From Saturnia japonica (Eukaryota; Arthropoda; Insecta; Lepidoptera; Saturniidae): a stretch of DNA of 64,000 nt. Every line of letters begins with the position of its first letter. Within the stretch, counting starts at the first letter, position 1. The notes beneath the pieces are model-generated. The model did not search any database, was not told where the DNA came from, and worked only from the letters and a program-made list of their open reading frames with translations. Both the position numbers and the translations under genes were made by a program. Location of the stretch: assembly GCA_033032175.1 (NCBI GenBank), contig CM065309.1, positions 16,244,001-16,308,000 on the forward strand, written 5' to 3'. Shown one piece after another: positions 35,216-45,667 of this stretch.

Positions 35216-35744
35216 ATTGTTATCATTGACAACTAACTTAATCATAATGTATTTCATTGCGCAGCTCTCAAGTTTACCAAACCACAAAAAGAAGTGTAGG
35301 TAATAAAAGTATAACATGATTAATTAAATTCTCTTCAAAAATTACAGTCCACTTTTGCTTGACCCAGTGTTACCAGGTACACTGTAATTACCGTAGAAGT
35401 ATGGTATTTTTGACCAATACACGGTCTATGATAGTATACGATAATTTTTTAGGGAAAATTTAAACATTGAGCGTGTTGAATTGTAACAAATAATGAGAGA
35501 CAATAAAATTTTTAGGTAGAAATATCAGTAAAACGAAACGCAATTTTATATTTTGTCTTTGTCGCTTTGCAATTAAATACTAAGCCACGAGGGTAATTCC
35601 GAAATATACTGTACGTGTCTTCTTTCTTAATTTTGAAAAGTAATATTGAACACTTTTATACCCTAACAATTGTCCAATGACATAAACTTCTCGTGTACAA
35701 AATTTCATAAGAATCGATTAAGCCTTTTTGAAGTGACAACGTCT

Positions 35745-35750
35745 TATAAA
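35745..35750 (+). promoter_or_regulatory. TATAAA upstream of candidate exon
   Basis: TATAAA sits at the left edge of a GC-richer patch (35750-35960) and 220 bp upstream of the candidate signal-peptide exon. A start of transcription would be expected near 35775. The GC-rich patch could equally be a dispersed repeat. Confidence 0.25.
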
Positions 35751-35969
35751 TTGACGGAGCCGGCTACACGCACGAAAAAACATGACTCATGCGGCGTTAC
35801 CTCGCTCTGAGGCGTTCCATTTAAGATTTGAAGTGCAAGCGAGAGCGCGGAACGAGTGACAAAAAGGCACAATCGGCCTCCGCGTTCAGCAGCGTTCGAC
35901 ATCTGTCTCTCTCTTACTTGAGTGAGCGATGCGTCCGCGTGGACAGCTACTATACAATAATACATTTAC

Positions 35970-36050
35970 ATGTTTTTGTCAAGTATGAAGTGCAGTGAAA
36001 AGTGTATGTGGTGTCAGTTGTTTATAGCAACGATAATTGCGGCGATAAAG
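35970..36050 (+). CDS. Candidate first coding exon with signal peptide
   Basis: An ATG at 35970 (with a second in frame at 35985) opens 27 codons that end in a hydrophobic run, CQLFIATIIAAIK, directly before a splice-donor match AAAG|GTAATG at 36050/36051. An in-frame TAA at 35958 fixes the start. A short basic head, a hydrophobic stretch and small residues before the junction make a plausible secretory signal. The phase at the junction is 0. No downstream exon can be proved. The candidate exon at 43817-43872 is compatible in phase, but no protein family is recognised. The patch could also be repeat-derived. Confidence 0.25.
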
Positions 36051-37695
36051 GTAATGATTCTTCCGATATTAAATATATGTTCAGTGATATATTGTCGAAT
36101 ATTCGTGCTTTCATGATTAAAATAAATAGCATCGGTCCTCTAGTGCAGCGATTGTAGGTTATGCTATAATTGACAAAACTATAACAATAAGTTAACAGAA
36201 CTATTTGTATTTATGCGTACAAATAAATGTAACTTGATCAATTCAATTGTCATTTCAACTTACCTCCTTCTCTATATCCATACAAAATATCTATCAAACA
36301 AATAAAATTAAAACTTTCTTTTGAAAAATTTCACCATTCCATCAGTATTTTCTTATGACGTTGTCACGTTCAAATATGGTCAGTAAACCAACTTTACAGA
36401 CAACAGATTTTTAAATTAAATACGGACATACAAACAGACAGACAGATAAAAAAAAATTAATGACATATTCGTGATCAGTATACCATACCTATCTTTCATA
36501 TTACTATATGAATATTACTGTCTATTGAGAAAAATAAAAAAAAAAAATTTACAGACAGAACTACGATTTATTAACACAGACTATCCATTAGTGATGATAA
36601 TCTTAGCGAATGATGATAAAGCTGACATCATATAAATTCATCAAAGTTATATCATTCGGATGAATGGTTTAGGAGTACATAATATAAAATAAAAATAAAA
36701 TAAACAAAGTAACATTCATTCTTATAGGTCAAGAAATAATCATGGATTATGATCACAGTTTCAATATAGCCTAACTAATCCAGTTAGTTTATAAACCTAA
36801 GAAAATATAACAGCTAGATTGCAAATTTAGCACTCGTTCACAATCTACCGACAGTAGTATAGTGGTAGTTGTTACAGTGAGTTGTAACTCACAAGGTATT
36901 TTATGAACTAACGGTTCGTATATAGATTTATATGACAAGCTGCTAAACTTAACTGATATATTAATTAATTCCTTTCCCCTAAGGTAAAACATCTTTGAAT
37001 AAATCTTTTTTAAATAAATTAAATAACGCAGACATTATAATCGTACCACACACTGTATCTTTAATAAGTACTTACCTTCTACTTAAAACCGTATATATAA
37101 TTATGTATTAACGCAAACCGACATCTAAAGTTCTGTCGAGTATGCTAATATGATATAATTACGTACGGAGAGACCCATTAACTAGATAATGTTGTTAGTC
37201 GTAGTACGCCTTTCTGTGGAATTGACAAAGTGGATGGTGGTTTATAATTATAAAAGCTCTCTTTCATCACTGGCGCTAAAATTCTCATAACTTTAGAAGA
37301 ATAATTCTGACTAGCGGTCACCCAACGGTCAAAATTTCACCAGCAAATTTTTGTCATAGACTGTTGTCTGTTTTATATTTGCAGTATGAACGTAAACAAT
37401 GAATACTATATCACTTTTAACTGAGTGTTAATGTCAATGTTTTGGGGGGTTAAGTTCAGTAGCACTTGTCGGTGTAGTATTCGCAGTATAGTTTAATTTA
37501 ATTTAATGTATTAGTAACATATATTATATATAGATTTTAACTTTCCTCCCTTATTCTCCATATAAACTTGAACTGTGTCAAATATCACAGAATTCCGTGT
37601 ACGCAAAATGCTTAAAAAGGAGTCCGAAGTTTTCTTCTCACATATACTATAGATGCTTTATTTAATATTATTGATAAAAAAATATTCTATATTAT
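36051..37695. other. No gene recognised
   Basis: AT-rich spacer. No domain-bearing frame, RNA gene or delimited element seen. Confidence 0.5.
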
Positions 37696-37697
37696 TT

Positions 37698-37815
37698 GCA
37701 AGGTGGTAGACTATTTTCTAATGCTCGCCTTCCTAGTTACCACCTTCAAGTTGTAAATAAATGTGTTTCGGAATTTATACCTAAATGAGAGCCAGTTTCC
37801 TCACTAGGCTTAGCT
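37698..37815 (+). repeat. tRNA-derived SINE, family A, copy 5 (3' part only)
   Basis: GCAAGGTGGTAGACTATTTT, CTAGTTACCACCTTCAAGTT, GTGTTTCGG and GAGAGCCAGTTTCCTCACTA match the second half of copies 2 and 3. The tRNA-like head is missing. Confidence 0.65.
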
Positions 37816-39250
37816 CAGGCGATATTGTGATTATATAACTCATGCAATTTAGGTATGCAATCGAAAAGTTTATTTTTAATCAAAGAGTAAGTGTAGGTAT
37901 GTATATCGCTTACGGCGATAGTTCCGAAAGTGTACGCCGCGACACCCTGGGGCGCCTTGGAGAGTAAGCAGGGGCGCGGTAAGACGTCAATTAGTTTCCG
38001 GGAAATAGAAGCCAGAAACTTATTCAAAGGGTGTCCGATGGCAGAATTAGGATTCAAATTTTTAATTGTTCTAATATCACTGATTGCAGGGGTTGGCTGG
38101 GGGACGGGTTCAATTCATTTTTCGTGCAGTTTACTTAGTCATTATGTCGCAGTGGACGGGTAAATAACGTGCATTCGCAATCAAATCACTTTTCAAAGCT
38201 ATTAATTCTTCTGCCCATCGAAAATTTTCTTTGCGATACGCGATTCCTAGTAGTTTTTTTAAACACCTACCTATGTTTTTAAGTAAACATCTGATTGTAA
38301 GGTTTATATAAAGACTTATTTTTACTTCTGTGCCTGATTAGGCATTGCACACATGTTTGAACTCGGGACAAAATATAATACTTAACACTGAAAGTGCGCC
38401 GTGACTTGAAAGAGTTTGGGAACCACCGACTTATGAAATAATTTAAAAATACATAGGTAAAATATAAGCACAAAAGCATTTGAATAAAAATTTAATACTC
38501 CATAAAAATGTTTTTACAAATATTCTCAGCGCTGCTTCTACGTAGAATAAAGTCCTGACAGATAGAATATGATACTTATCTTAATTGGTGTTATTTCTCA
38601 AAGATATTTGAGCCAAAAGCCCGACGAATACCTATCGCATCTACCGTGAGTTTAATATTTTCTATCATTTTTCAATTTAATATTCTTAATTTGTGCTGTT
38701 CTATCCAGTTCCAGTAAATACTGGAATTCAATGTAGATTTGAAATATAATCTTTGAGATCTTTAACGTGTGCGAAGCCGTTGGAATAGCTAGTAGAATAA
38801 TAAAAATAAATTCTACAGTACCACATTGACGATTGATTATAAAAATTTACGTATCTCCTAAAATACATGAACTCATTCACAGAATATATGAATAACATAC
38901 TCATTGTATCGATAAGCAATCCTTAACTTATTCTATTAGAGGAAAACCAATACAAAACTACAAAGTAGTTTACGAGTCTACGAAGATATGTCTCTTGAAA
39001 CACAGAGGCATTTCACTGATAAGATAACTTTTCAGATAACGAACAAATGGAAAAATCTATCGTATACACATGACGAAGGCAGTAGGCGCACCAGTGATAA
39101 GCATCAATACACAGTGAAGACTATAACAGCGATCATTTTTGTTTGTTACCCAATAAAAAAAAGAAGGTTCTATTTTTGGGGGTGTGGAGCAGAATTCATT
39201 TTTTTTTATTGGACAGACTGGATAATTTCAGTTTCATGCTAAAACATGGA
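37816..39250. other. No confirmed gene; GC-richer patch at 37900-38165
   Basis: The patch 37900-38165 is open in more than one frame and on both strands, and contains AG and GT pairs that could bound a 67-bp exon (37897-37963). No frame shows a recognisable domain. The rest is AT-rich, with a dispersed-repeat terminus (GTGTGCGAAGCCGTTGG) near 38766. Confidence 0.4.
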
Positions 39251-39256
39251 TAGCTT

Positions 39257-39463
39257 AAAGTGGTTGGTAGGTATCGCGACCAATATACACATCTTAACAG
39301 TGACTTTCTTTTAATTTGTCGTGTTTCGGGATCTCCCGGTGTATATCCAGCAATCAAGTGGAGTGGTAGGAGTCGCGACCAACATACATATAGTAATAAA
39401 AAAAAACATTTTCATAGTGACTTTCTTATAGTTTGTCGAGTTTAGTGATTACCCGGTGAATTT
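39257..39463 (+). repeat. Diverged tandem duplication, two ~80-105 bp units
   Basis: Unit 1 (39257-39345) and unit 2 (39357-39463) share AGTGG--GGTAGG, TCGCGACCAA-ATACA, AGTGACTTTCTT, TTTGTCG-GTTT and CCCGGTG. Unit 2 has an extra A-rich insert. Both are open in the same frame over 61 codons, which probably reflects the duplication rather than a gene. Confidence 0.6.
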
Positions 39464-39554
39464 TTTTCATCATTTTAAAAAAAATTCACTAAAATGTTTC
39501 AATCTGCAGGGCGTCCCATGACGGCTAAGTTTTTTTAATGTAGCAAGTTAAAGT

Positions 39555-39670
39555 AATGGATCTATGCCTGATGGTAAGCACGGAGTAATCAAAAAACCAC
39601 GGCGACCACCAACAGATCAGGTAGTTCATCGCCATATATCGCTGTCACATCGGCCTGCAGTTTTCTCTGT
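39555..39670 (-). repeat. CR1/jockey-like LINE 3' tail (minus)
   Basis: TGATGGTAAGCACGGAGTAA, CCACGGCGACCACCAACAGA and CATCGCCATATATCGCTGTC are the reverse of the shared LINE tail. Confidence 0.6.
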
Positions 39671-39799
39671 AGAGAGTCCATATACACTGGCTGATCCCGA
39701 AATGCGACAATCCAAAATGCTAAATGTGAAACGTTTATCACATTGCGTATTGTGGTCGCGACGCACTCGGGTATAAATATTAATTAACTATTCCACCAG

Positions 39800-40066
39800 C
39801 GTTTTTGGCGGGATCTTTGAGTAACATGTTGTGGTTTTTATTTTTAATTACATATTTACTTATGTTTTTGACCCTATATTATGTAATATTGGTGGCGTTT
39901 TGCATTATGCAGTTTTGTTTTTGTGCTTAAGTAAAGTGGATTATAAATATAAACTGAAAGCATGCATTCTGGGATCCAACAAAAACTCCCAAGAAAGTTC
40001 TAACAAGGGAGCCACCATCTTGTTAGGATACTGAAATCGTCATAAGACAAGACAATTCACTTGATA
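39800..40066 (+). repeat. Dispersed repeat C, copy 4 (best preserved)
   Basis: TTTTGGCGGGATCTTTGAGT, TGACCCTATATTATGTAATA, TTGGTGGCGTTTTGCATTAT, TTAAGTAAAGTGGATTATAA, AGCATGCATTCTGGGATCCA and ACTCCCAAGAAAGTTC lead to a stem-loop CTAACAAG (40000-40007) / CTTGTTAG (40019-40026) with an 11-base loop. There is no open frame. A SINE is unlikely because no A or B box is visible. A non-autonomous DNA element or Helitron-like element would fit the 3' stem-loop, but I cannot see diagnostic termini. Confidence 0.75.
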
Positions 40067-41360
40067 ATTAAAGGAATTGTTTTCATTGCCAAGTTAGGAA
40101 GGAGAAGATGAAGAAGAACCATTCCACCACTCCGCTTGATAACTGGATATACGCCGGCTTCCTCCGGAAAGCGAAGCGCCTCAACGTGCTAACTATGGTA
40201 GATGTTACATCCAATTTGTGATGGACGCGATCAGTTCGACTGCCACCAGCAAAAGTTGTTATTGTCGTATGTGCACGATTTTCTAGACTTACTCATTTAT
40301 ACACTATACAAATTAGGCCACCCAGATTTGTAATTTTGAAATTTGACGCAAGCCGACTTGTCGACGTAAATTTCGTTCTTGGCACGGATTAAAATATGAA
40401 GTTATAATTTTTTGTACATACTTATATACTTACATATAATAACGTTTAACGAAGTCACTTTTTTACTATTTAAATTAATACATTTTTAAATTGAGATAAC
40501 ACGTACCTCCAGTAATTGATAGAATTATATCATTTTTTTAAATAATGAAACAATGTTACGAAGATTTTTAAGCCATCTTTACCAGAACACGAACCCATTG
40601 AGTATTGGTGAAGGGTACATTATCGCACTCTACTCTATTTCACGAAAACCTTTTTTATGCGAATTATAAATTCCTTTGGAGACAGTTCCATTCCAAATTC
40701 AGCAATGGCAAATAGGTGTATTCCAACGGTTACACTTTTAAAAACTCGTTCCATTTCTAGGCTAGCATTTATGATCTTCGAATGTTACTATTAAACATTG
40801 GTATTGAAAAATAAGCAAATATTGTGCAAACTCCATACACACATATTTACTGATTACACAGTAACTGTACGTTTTATAGAATACCATCAGATCTCTCGGC
40901 ATCTTTAGATTCAACCTGGTGTAACGGAACGTACGCGTATATAGCCTCTGTCCCTAAAGTTTCCGATCGCACGAATCGTATCTCCTCGCATACTTGACAC
41001 ACAGCCAAAGTTCACATACCGCGAAAGTACATCAGACATAATAAGGGGTAAATTCAATTAATTTCGCTTTTAACAACCAAGGAGGAATTTTCGTGCCCAC
41101 GTTTTCTTACAATGCAGCTTTCTCAACTTTAAGTGACTAATATTATTATACAAACCTTGTTAAGTTATTTTTAGATTATATTATGTGAATATTTTGTATT
41201 TTAGGTAAGTAAATTTTCTTTGTTACAGCTCGCCTCTGGCATCTTAATATGTTTTTAAATTAAAAGTTCATTGAAATGTATTATAATTTAAGTAAGCACA
41301 GTGCTCTAGACAGGCGTTTGTCACCTTGCCTGATTAATTTGAGGCAACTTTAATTTACTT
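40067..41360. other. No gene recognised
   Basis: AT-rich spacer with a slightly GC-richer patch at 40880-41000. No open frame or RNA gene could be supported. Confidence 0.5.
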
Positions 41361-41362
41361 TT

Positions 41363-41692
41363 AGTACACTAGCTGTGCCCTGCGACTTCACTCGTGTATA
41401 TATTTTTCGATTCTCATCAGGCAGCCGGCCTACCGTCGGCTTTCGATACCTCTCGCCTAGCCACACGGTCCGCCCGCACTTCGTTTTCGTTTAGCGTACT
41501 GTCTGAATTTCACTTTGTATGATAATTGCTCCGTTCCTAACGGTCATAGTGTGATGATAAATAGCCTATAACTCTCTACAAAAAGAGGCTTTAAAATGCT
41601 AAAATAAATTTTTCCAATCTTACTGGTTGTGACAAAGATTAGCGCATTCAAACAAACAAATAAATTCAAGCTTTATAATATTAAAGTGTAAT
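41363..41692 (-). repeat. Dispersed lepidopteran repeat copy (minus)
   Basis: It starts CACTAGCTGTGCCCTGCGAC and TTCACTCGTG and ends AGATTAGCGCATTCAAACAA, CAAATAAATTCAAGCTTTAT and AATATTAAAG. It is the reverse orientation of a family whose other copies end in AGCGAAGCC-CGGGCACAGCTAGT. Both termini are present, so this copy may be near full length. Confidence 0.6.
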
Positions 41693-42158
41693 GGAATTAT
41701 AAATACTTTTTGTTGTAGAGTGAGAAGAATTTAGTGATGTGACATAGTATCCGTATTACCAAATTCGTTATACATATTGGGAAGTAAAAGAAGAATGTAA
41801 CCTATACATTTTCCCGTCCAAATGTCAAACCCAACTGCGCAAGTGGCACTGTTTCTGACACGTCCTCTAGGACGACGGCGACCAACCGATAGCAGTAATG
41901 TTTCCTGTTAGTTTACCAGAACTACTACCAAATAATAGCAACATAAACATGACACGGTCGTAGAGTTCAATAAATTTCGAAGAATACCAAAATATATGCT
42001 AAAGTTATTCAACTCCAACCACATCCTAAGTATAAGGCTCTTTAGTCTTTCTCGGATGTTACTGATAAAGGTCTAAACAACAAACCTAGTAAATCTTGAT
42101 TTATAAGCTACTGTAATTTAGAACTCGGAATACAGAGAAATTGTTGCAAGCGTAAGCA
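41693..42158. other. No gene recognised
   Basis: AT-rich spacer, nothing supportable. Confidence 0.5.
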
Positions 42159-42160
42159 AC

Positions 42161-42362
42161 TGCCTCATTAGGCTAGCCTAGTGGTCGTAAGCGCGACTTC
42201 TATGCTTGAGGTCCTGTGTTCGATTCTCAGGCCGAGGAAAGTGTTATTGGGTCCCACTATTACATGGGACCTAAAAACATACCTGGTGAACTGTGAATGT
42301 ACTTACATTTAGTACACCTCTGCTTAACCCTTCGGGGATACAGGCGACCTGGTATGTAACAA
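42161..42362 (+). repeat. tRNA-derived SINE, family B, copy 2
   Basis: GGCTAGCCTAGTGGTCGTAA (A box), GTCCTGTGTTCGATTCTCAG (B box), CTATTACATGGGACCTAAAA, ACCTGGTGAACTGTGAATGT and ACACCTCTGCTTAACCCTTC match copy 1 in order. An internal deletion shortens the middle relative to copy 1. Confidence 0.75.
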
Positions 42363-42592
42363 ACAAATGGCATTGATATATTTATATCGATGACTTCAAA
42401 CGTAGAGTAGCCAAAACAAATTATTATTAAAGAAGCTATATCCACTTATTCAGTCCCATATGGATGCGCTACTAATGAGATATTCTGTTATAACTTCAGA
42501 TATCTGGAGTTTTTTTTTTTGTTCAGAGCTTTTGAACCTCTTTTGTTGTTCAAAATCAGCAGAACCCGAAGCGTAACGTGAAAAGAGAAATA

Positions 42593-42722
42593 TTATGCAG
42601 GCTGGCACGACAGCGGCGACCGCCGACAGATTTCGATCCTCCGGTGGTCATCGTTGTTGTTTGATTGTACTGTGCTCACCATCAGGGTCACTACCGTCTA
42701 GCTACTATAAAAAAATCAAGTT
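42593..42722 (+). repeat. CR1/jockey-like LINE 3' tail
   Basis: TGCAGGCTGGCACGACAGCG, GCGACCGCCGACAGATTTCG, TCCGGTGGTCATCGTTGTTG and TGTACTGTGCTCACCATCAG form the shared tail. The preceding coding end is not readable. Confidence 0.65.
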
Positions 42723-43816
42723 AAAAGTAATTGGCAAACCAGCTTCCGCATATTCGTGCCTTCAAAACTCGAAAAATGGATAGATTAACTTGACATTTTT
42801 ACACAACCTTGCATTTCTGTAAAAGATTTTTATATAATTTTTGTCCCGAATTTCCCAAGGGAACAAATAGTATCAATATACCAATTATAGGTATCACATT
42901 TAAAAAATTAAATTATAACTATTTTCACTCCGTTGTTTTAAATTATGTATATTTTTTTATATTTTAACTACATAGTAAAATCAGTACATACATCAATAAA
43001 ATTAGATCAAATTTTTGACTATTTTTTTATTAATTTTGACTAAATATTCATAATTCTTTTTATTGAAATATAAAAATAACAATATTTCTTTACAATTTAA
43101 GTACGTCAGTAGATATGTAAACAGTATTAAAGTATCTGTCTGAATTTTTAAAATCAATAATCCTTTTATTCTACAACTCTTAGAAGTAAGCCCAAGAGAA
43201 TTCAAGAGAGACTACTAGCGAAGTGGCGTTTCACAGAATTCTTTGTTATATGGGAGACGTCGAGGGTATGTTATAAGTGATGAGCGTGAGCGGGTTATAT
43301 CAAAAATATACGTATATGTTTCTATACCATCCTCTATAAATAGGCAAAGACAAATAGTTCAGTGTCTTTTTCTCCTCTATTCACCAATTTCTTCTTTTTT
43401 TTAATTACGTTTTCTTCACATTTTTATCATCCAATCCAGCTTTTGTTTATTTAAAATAAATTACTATTTTAATTAACTTATTTATTTTAAATTTACTTGA
43501 AATTTTACTTGATAATATAGTATGATGCTTGTTGCATGTAAAATTTTTTTTAACCTATCTGTGAGGACTTTTAAATGGCTGTGTCTTTAGCATGTAATTA
43601 TTTATATTTGTTGCTGAATAGTTGTTAGTCTTCCTTTAAAATAAATAAATTTAATTATTATAGGTTATTTTAGTTATATGTATTTTTCCCTACCGATGGG
43701 TATACGGCGAGTTCCTACACAAATTTTCTAAAATAATTATGTTTAAATCGTAAGACATCACGTCCATTGTCTCGAGAGCGAGTATACTCAGAAGCCATCT
43801 TATTAATTTTTCACAG
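42723..43816. other. No gene recognised
   Basis: Very AT-rich spacer up to the candidate exon. Nothing supportable. Confidence 0.5.
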
Positions 43817-43872
43817 GAACTTTGTAAGCTAAAGTCAAGCCCTCGGGGTGGGTTGCGTTCAAGCCGAGTGAG
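43817..43872 (+). CDS. Candidate internal coding exon
   Basis: A 56-bp stretch lies between a good acceptor (AATTTTTCACAG, ending 43816) and a near-consensus donor (GAG|GTAAGT at 43872/43873). Only one of the three frames is open, giving ELCKLKSSPRGGLRSSRV. It is GC-richer than its surroundings. Its entry phase 0 agrees with the candidate signal-peptide exon at 35970-36050, but 7.8 kb of intron would separate them. There is no domain to confirm it, and such splice pairs do occur by chance. Confidence 0.25.
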
Positions 43873-44545
43873 GTAAGTGTTGTCTGAGGGAATTTTAATT
43901 AATTTCATTTTCGAAGGTGAATTGGGGTACTTGCGGTAGACGTAACGAATACAGCTGAGTTTTGTTTAACGTAAACTTTTCGATGGTTTTCAGTTAAAAG
44001 TCCATTAGGAAGTTAATTAGCCATAAAGAGTCATTTAACCCTCCTCGGATTATTAACTTTGTTTAATTCTTGATCGCCTTTTTTCGTAATAGCCAATTCC
44101 GCAAAAATAGATAACGATACATTTTTCCTATACTTAATCTATCTTCGTGTTAAAATAATAAACACTATGTCAAAGGGTATTTTTGTTTAACTTATCTGTT
44201 ATATTAAAAAGATGGTTACAGTATTATCGTCGATAATGACATCTTTATCCTTTCTTATTCCTATCCTTATGATCATCCTTTGTTACATATTATAAAAGCA
44301 ACGTCTCTTTGTCTGTCTGTCCGAACTACTGATTCGATTTAGGTAGATCACTTTCTTTTAAAACATAATCAATTCAAATCAATCCTAGGTTTTGCGCCTG
44401 ATTGAACTATTTGAATGGATACATATGAAAAGCATTATAAAATCCCAAAGGATGTGGGTGTTTCGTCATCCAGATCAGACATATTTCTTTATTCTCGAAA
44501 AATCAAACGCATATTATTTTTATAGCATACTGTAACGTGAGAAAC
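43873..44545. other. No gene; start of a dispersed repeat near 44280
   Basis: CTTTGTCTGTCTGTCCGAAC and TACTGATTCGATTTAGGTAG (44309-44348) resemble the start of the dispersed repeat family, and a matching terminus (AGAGCCGCGGGCACA) is at 45171-45185. A LINE fragment lies between them, so it may have inserted into an older repeat. Confidence 0.4.
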
Positions 44546-44549
44546 TAAT

Positions 44550-44925
44550 ATGCCTAGAGACAACGCAATAAAAATTAATAAATACTACGATCTAAGTAAT
44601 GAAATAACCAAAAACGATTATGCGGTTAATTTATATGCAGTAGAAGTGGGAGCGAGAGGTATACCAGCGAAATCTCTCTATAATTTTCTAAAAGTCCTCG
44701 GCCTGTCGAGAACTGCTGTAAGTACTATTTTAGAATGGGTATATATAGTAGCTTTAGTAGGCTTTTACCGAATCTGGCTTGGCAGAGAGGGTATCGCGAG
44801 CAGTAATCGTGAGCGCTGATGTGCATCATAAGGGGCCCCGAAACCTACACCTGGGTCGCAAGTCCCGGGGGCTGCTCGTGTTTCCCTCTCTCTGACGCAC
44901 GATGGACCCGGCACCCGCACTGTGA
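44550..44925 (+). pseudogene. Non-LTR retrotransposon C-terminal fragment
   Basis: The + frame 44550-44819 reads KYYDLSNEITKNDYAVNLYA, VEVGARGIPAKSLYNFLKVL and GLSRTAVSTILEW, ending IWLGREG. The pattern K-DL--E--------V-V-VGA-G--AKSL---LK-LGL is what follows the reverse transcriptase and endonuclease-like region in several LINE clades. A GC-rich, possibly 3'-untranslated stretch follows to about 44925. It starts abruptly after AT-rich DNA and no RT core is present, so it is a 5'-truncated copy. Its clade is not certain, and the minus frame across 44765-45115 is a shadow. Confidence 0.5.
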
Positions 44926-45455
44926 ATCCATGGAATGCTAAGATGTTTGTCTCTGTATTCTCTGGCCAGGTTTTAATATATGTTTTGTTACATTGAATAA
45001 TATACTTATAGAAGAAATGATGAGGAAAATAACAAAACTTCGTTAGAGGTTTGCCGTTGTGCGGGCATCTTATATAATGTTTCATATCTTTAAAAAAATA
45101 CCACGATATCTTCATTCAATAATAAGTCATTAAAGTCTTAAGAAACTATAATTCCTGTGGTCCACGCTAGCAGAGCCGCGGGCACATCCAATTGTCTTAT
45201 CATAACAGATTAATATTATATTACAATAACAATACAATATACTACAGTGGAAATTAGTATTCAATAGAAATAATAAGAATGCTTCTAACTTTAATATTTA
45301 AAACGCAATGAGCAAAAAAAACACCGTTTAATTTATTACTTTTTGGTATTTTTATTATTTTTTTAAGATGTGCCCGCCTCAATACTACATTTTCTAAAAA
45401 AAAAACAACAAGGCACAATTCTAATTTCCCTTTTTACAGTTACACAGTTACAGTA
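44926..45455. other. No gene recognised
   Basis: AT-rich spacer with a dispersed-repeat terminus at 45160-45190. Confidence 0.45.
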
Positions 45456-45459
45456 CATG

Positions 45460-45665
45460 CGTTTGTTATGCAAAAATTGCATTTGCATATGATTTCTCTA
45501 TACAAATTTTGAATCTCGTTATACCCCTTTAGGAGTTGAATTTTTTTAGCGGATGCCTACGTCATAATAGCTATCTATGTGCCAAATTTCAGCCTAATCC
45601 TTTCAGTAGTCGAACTGTGTTAATAGATTAGTCAGTTAGTAAATCACTGTTTCTTTTATATATAT
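45460..45665 (-). repeat. Dispersed lepidopteran repeat copy (minus)
   Basis: In reverse: AGTCGACTACTGAAAGGATT-like start, AGGCTGAAATTTGGCACATA, GATAGCTATTATGACGTAGG, CATCCGCTAAAAAAATTCAA and AACTCCTAAAGGGGTATAAC. The same family in + orientation is at 13870-14165. The mariner element begins three bases beyond its right end. Confidence 0.6.
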
Positions 45666-45667
45666 TA

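Noticed and set aside
44765..45115. 116-codon minus-strand frame
   Set aside because: It overlaps the plus-strand LINE C-terminus and its GC-rich 3' part; no domain or ATG context supports it.
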